Source: Acidobacteriota bacterium (GTDB taxonomy: Bacteria; Acidobacteriota; Holophagae; Holophagales; Holophagaceae). Taken from it: DNA of 64,000 nucleotides. The DNA is taken from NCBI GenBank assembly GCA_016213735.1, contig JACQZU010000014.1, positions 372,001-436,000 of the forward strand. The letters run 5' to 3'. Under the pieces are notes generated by a model. It was not told the DNA's origin. It saw only the letters and a list, made by a program, of their open reading frames with translations, and did no database searches. The first letter of the stretch is position 1, and each line of letters begins with the position of its first letter. Made by a program: the position numbers and the translations under genes. This document shows, piece after piece, positions 61,592 to 64,000 of this stretch.

Positions 61592-61922
61592 GGACGAAGG
61601 AAGGCTCCGGGGAGCGGCGGGGACCCGTTCAAACGGTGGGTTCCCGAAATCCCTTCCGGGGGGTCCGATTCGGGGTTGCTCCAGGGATTCCGGACGCCGG
61701 ATGGCCTCGTGGGGGTCCTGAGGACCCTGCATCGGCGGGCGGGCGGATCTCCGCCAGTCGGCCGGAAACCACATGGGAACGGGCGTTCGAAGATGGAGGC
61801 CCACCGCCAAGGCCCTGGATTCCTACTGTCTTGCGGTTCGGCGGGGCCGATGGCGAGAGGTCCCCGGGGAACGAAAACCCAATGCCCATGCAGCTCCTGA
61901 CGCTCTTGAACGCCCCTGGGCA
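61592..61922. other. 331-nt gap without a gene
   Basis: Between the SDR stop and the stop of the convergent kinase gene. Short open frames occur on both strands, but none has the codon bias or protein-like composition of its neighbours, and no strong terminator hairpin or RNA-like structure was recognised. It may be a former coding remnant; nothing can be assigned. Confidence 0.6.
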
Positions 61923-64000
61923 TCAGTGGGAGACCACCGCGAGGAAGCGAGGATTCTGGGCCAGGCCCTTCCATTCGGGTTTCCCGGGGATCTCCCGCAG
62001 AGCCTGGCGGCCGTTCGGGGTGCGGGGCACTTGCTCCAGGCGGGCCAGGGCCTCCGCATCCCGCCCGAGCAGGTGCTCCACCTCCGCCAGTTCGACGAGG
62101 GTGGCGATGGTCCCGGGATGATCCTCCCCCACCACCCGGCATTTGGCCTCCCAGGCCTCCAGGTACAGCGCGCGGGCCTCCCCCAGGCGACGAAGGCCCC
62201 GGAGGGTGTAGGCCAGGTTGAACTTCCCCGAGAGGGTCAGGGGGTGTTCCGGACCCAGCACGCGGTTGAGCTTCTCCAGGGTCGCCCGCAGCAGCTCGGC
62301 GGCGGCCTCCGGCCGGCCCCCGTCGTCCATGGCCCCCGCCAGGTTCATCATGGCCCTCAGGGTGTTGGGATGCTCCTCCCCCAGCACCCGCCGCTTCGCT
62401 TCCAGCACCTCTTCGTAGAGACGTTCCGCTTCCTGGAAACGCCCCTGTTTGTAGCGGAGGTTTCCGAGCTGGTTCCTGGAGGACAGCGTGTCGGGATGAT
62501 CGGGCCCGAGGATCCGGAGGCGGGATTCCAGGGTCCTGGTGCACAGGGGCTCCGCCTCCTCCAGGCGACCCTGGGCGAAACACACCCCCGCCAGGTTGTA
62601 TCGGGAAGAGAGGGTGTCCGGATGGGCGGGGCCCAGGGTGCCTTCCCGGGCTTTCAGCACCCGGGCGTGGAGGGTTGCGGCCTCCTCGAGGCGGCCGAGG
62701 GCGAAGAGCGCGTTGGCCAGGTCGTTCTCCGAACTCAGGGTGGCTTCGTGGTCCGTTCCCAGGCGGCGGGCCCGGGCCTGGCTCGTCTGGCGGTAGATCT
62801 TCTCGGCCTCCGCATGTTGGCCCTGGTCGTCCAGGGCGTTTCCGAGATTGTTGAGCGCCACGAGGGTGTCCGGATGGTCCGGCCCCCGGTCCCTCCTCCG
62901 ATGCTCCAGGGCCTCGGCGAACAGACCCTGCGCCTCCTTGGGCATGCCGAGGCGGAGGTAGAGGGCCCCGAGGGTGGCCATGAGCCTGCTCCGGACTTCC
63001 GGATCCCTCACGGCCCCGAGGCGTCCCTGGGCCCGGAGGAGCACCTCCTTGGCGGAGAAGGTCTTCCCCTGTGCATTCTCCGGATTCCAGACGTCGAACA
63101 TGCCCTCCAGGAAGCCCCGGATGTCCTGGTTGATGGAGGCCTCCCTGCGGATCCTCCGGGCCTGGAGGCCCATGACCACGCCGAAGGCCGCGACCATGAG
63201 GAAAAGGAGGGAGGCCACCGCCACGCCCGTGCGGTAGCGCCGGAGGAAGAGCCTGGCTTTGCGGGTTCGGCTGGAGGGGCGGGCCAGGAGCGGCTGGGCC
63301 CCGAGGAAGCGCCCCACCTCTTCCCCCAGCATGCCCACGCTCGGGTAGCGGAGGTCGGGCTCCTTGGCCAGGCCGGTCTCGAGGATGGTCCACAGATCGG
63401 GATCGGGCCGGGGGACTCCATTCCAGGATTCGGACCACGGCGCGGGAGGCTGTTCGCAGATGGTCCGGATGCAATCCAGGATGGGCAGACCCTCCAGGTC
63501 GTAGGGGCGCCGCTGGAACAGCAGCTCGTAGAGGATCACTCCCAGGGAATAGACGTCGGTGCGGACATCCAGGGCGCCCCGTTCGCCCCGGGCCTGTTCG
63601 GGACTCATGTAGGCCAGGGTGCCCACGAGCATCCCGGGCTCTGTGGCGCCCGCGGGGTCCAGGGAGCCGTCCTCCAGGAGCCTCGCCAGTCCGAAGTCCA
63701 GGATCTTCACCGCGGGAAGGTCTCCTGGCCGATCCGGGTCGAGGACCATGATGTTGGCCGGCTTCAGGTCCCGGTGGACGATGCCCCGGAGGTGGGCGTA
63801 GTTCACGCCTTCGCAGACCGCCTGGAACAGCCGGAGCCGGAGGCGCAGCTCCGCCTCTCCGCCCAGGGCCGGCCGAGACGAGATCCATTCCAGGAGGGAG
63901 GCGCCCTGGACCCGTTCCATGGCCAGGTAGTCCTGCCCTTCGGGGGTGCGGCCGGCTTCGTAGATGGTGGCGATGGCCGGGTGCTTGAGGCGGCCCAGGG
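61923..64000 (-). CDS. Ser/Thr protein kinase with C-terminal TPR array, 5' end beyond window
   Basis: Open to the right edge, so the start and the N-terminal kinase lobe (glycine loop, ATP lysine) are not seen. 691 codons of the frame lie in the window. Visible: the strand before ERVQGASLLEWI, catalytic HRDLKPANIMV, DFGLARLL, a YMSPEQARGE activation end; a TM helix (VASLLFLMVAAFGVVMGLQA); then about 10 TPR units of kinesin-light-chain style (HPDTLSSRNQLGNLRYKQGR and variants). Hanks-type kinase with an extracytoplasmic TPR domain is expected. Ends with a stop at 61923. Confidence 0.93.
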   Translation of the reverse strand, partial: LGRLKHPAIATIYEAGRTPEGQDYLAMERVQGASLLEWISSRPALGGEAELRLRLRLFQAVCEGVNYAHLRGIVHRDLKPANIMVLDPDRPGDLPAVKILDFGLARLLEDGSLDPAGATEPGMLVGTLAYMSPEQARGERGALDVRTDVYSLGVILYELLFQRRPYDLEGLPILDCIRTICEQPPAPWSESWNGVPRPDPDLWTILETGLAKEPDLRYPSVGMLGEEVGRFLGAQPLLARPSSRTRKARLFLRRYRTGVAVASLLFLMVAAFGVVMGLQARRIRREASINQDIRGFLEGMFDVWNPENAQGKTFSAKEVLLRAQGRLGAVRDPEVRSRLMATLGALYLRLGMPKEAQGLFAEALEHRRRDRGPDHPDTLVALNNLGNALDDQGQHAEAEKIYRQTSQARARRLGTDHEATLSSENDLANALFALGRLEEAATLHARVLKAREGTLGPAHPDTLSSRYNLAGVCFAQGRLEEAEPLCTRTLESRLRILGPDHPDTLSSRNQLGNLRYKQGRFQEAERLYEEVLEAKRRVLGEEHPNTLRAMMNLAGAMDDGGRPEAAAELLRATLEKLNRVLGPEHPLTLSGKFNLAYTLRGLRRLGEARALYLEAWEAKCRVVGEDHPGTIATLVELAEVEHLLGRDAEALARLEQVPRTPNGRQALREIPGKPEWKGLAQNPRFLAVVSH

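Noticed and set aside
61676-61900. 74-codon + frame in the gap after the SDR
   Set aside because: No ribosome-binding site, mixed low-complexity composition and no similarity to a family I know.

Overview
This is high-GC chromosomal DNA (roughly two-thirds G+C, strong G/C third-position bias) from a Gram-negative bacterium. It has LPS synthesis (Kdo transferase), RND efflux, TonB/ExbD and an OmpA-type outer-membrane protein. Together with Hanks-type kinases carrying PEGA or TPR tails, DUF4388 and DUF2911 proteins, a Y_Y_Y-propeller histidine kinase and a membrane-bound [NiFe] hydrogenase, this best fits Acidobacteriota, probably the Holophagae (Geothrix/Holophaga type). That placement is inference from gene content; no rRNA is present. 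I saw no tRNA, rRNA, insertion sequence, phage gene or CRISPR array, and apart from one low-complexity patch the base composition is even.

Layout. 1-8.6 kb: the 3' part of hisS, then an mdtABC-like tripartite efflux operon. 8.6-13.4 kb: a DUF4139 protein, an OmpA-family protein and an ABC-F ATPase. 13.5-19.1 kb: PEGA-tailed Ser/Thr kinase, glycerate kinase, CobW-type GTPase, Kdo transferase, and a receiver-HATPase regulator. 19.3-21.2 kb: trxA, a cyclic-nucleotide-binding protein, and RibB with a degenerate GTP cyclohydrolase II half. 21.4-27.6 kb: DUF4388 protein, lipoprotein, FtsX, malic enzyme, NAD(P)-binding protein. 27.6-31.5 kb: SirB1/transglutaminase-like protein, coiled-coil membrane protein, PDZ-membrane-PP2C phosphatase. 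31.5-37.5 kb: pteridine-reductase-like SDR and queE, two DUF2911 paralogues, two isoaspartyl methyltransferases (one apparently exported), dtd and a 2-hydroxyacid dehydrogenase. 37.6-46.6 kb: a six-Cys exported peptide, lipA, scpA, a membrane protein with an eight-fold repeat, uvrC and two metallo-beta-lactamase-fold enzymes. 46.6-54.3 kb: propeller histidine kinase, exbD-tonB, a run of small orphan genes including one that looks frameshifted, a short-period repeat and an RsbW-like ATPase. 54.4-56.1 kb: an IspH-UbiA-like fusion with an apparent CTG start. 56.3-60.4 kb: hydrogenase small subunit, large subunit, cytochrome b and maturation protease, followed by a small secreted protein, an SDR and the 3' part of a Ser/Thr kinase with TPRs.

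How genes work together. The hydrogenase operon should feed electrons from periplasmic H2 through cytochrome b to quinone. Its small subunit has the six-cysteine proximal-cluster signature of O2-tolerant enzymes. A PP2C phosphatase, an RsbW-like ATPase, a receiver-ATPase and two Ser/Thr kinases suggest phosphorylation-based signalling, but no sigma factor or STAS partner lies in the window. Many genes are coupled by 1- or 4-nt stop/start overlaps. Several start with GTG or TTG. A few have a -10-like hexamer exactly 6 nt before the start, as expected for leaderless mRNAs.

Most notable items: the IspH-UbiA-like fusion and its CTG start, the HPDATLIVRREEL repeat protein, the O2-tolerant hydrogenase signature, the exported Pcm paralogue, and the frameshifted orphan gene at 52.2-52.5 kb.
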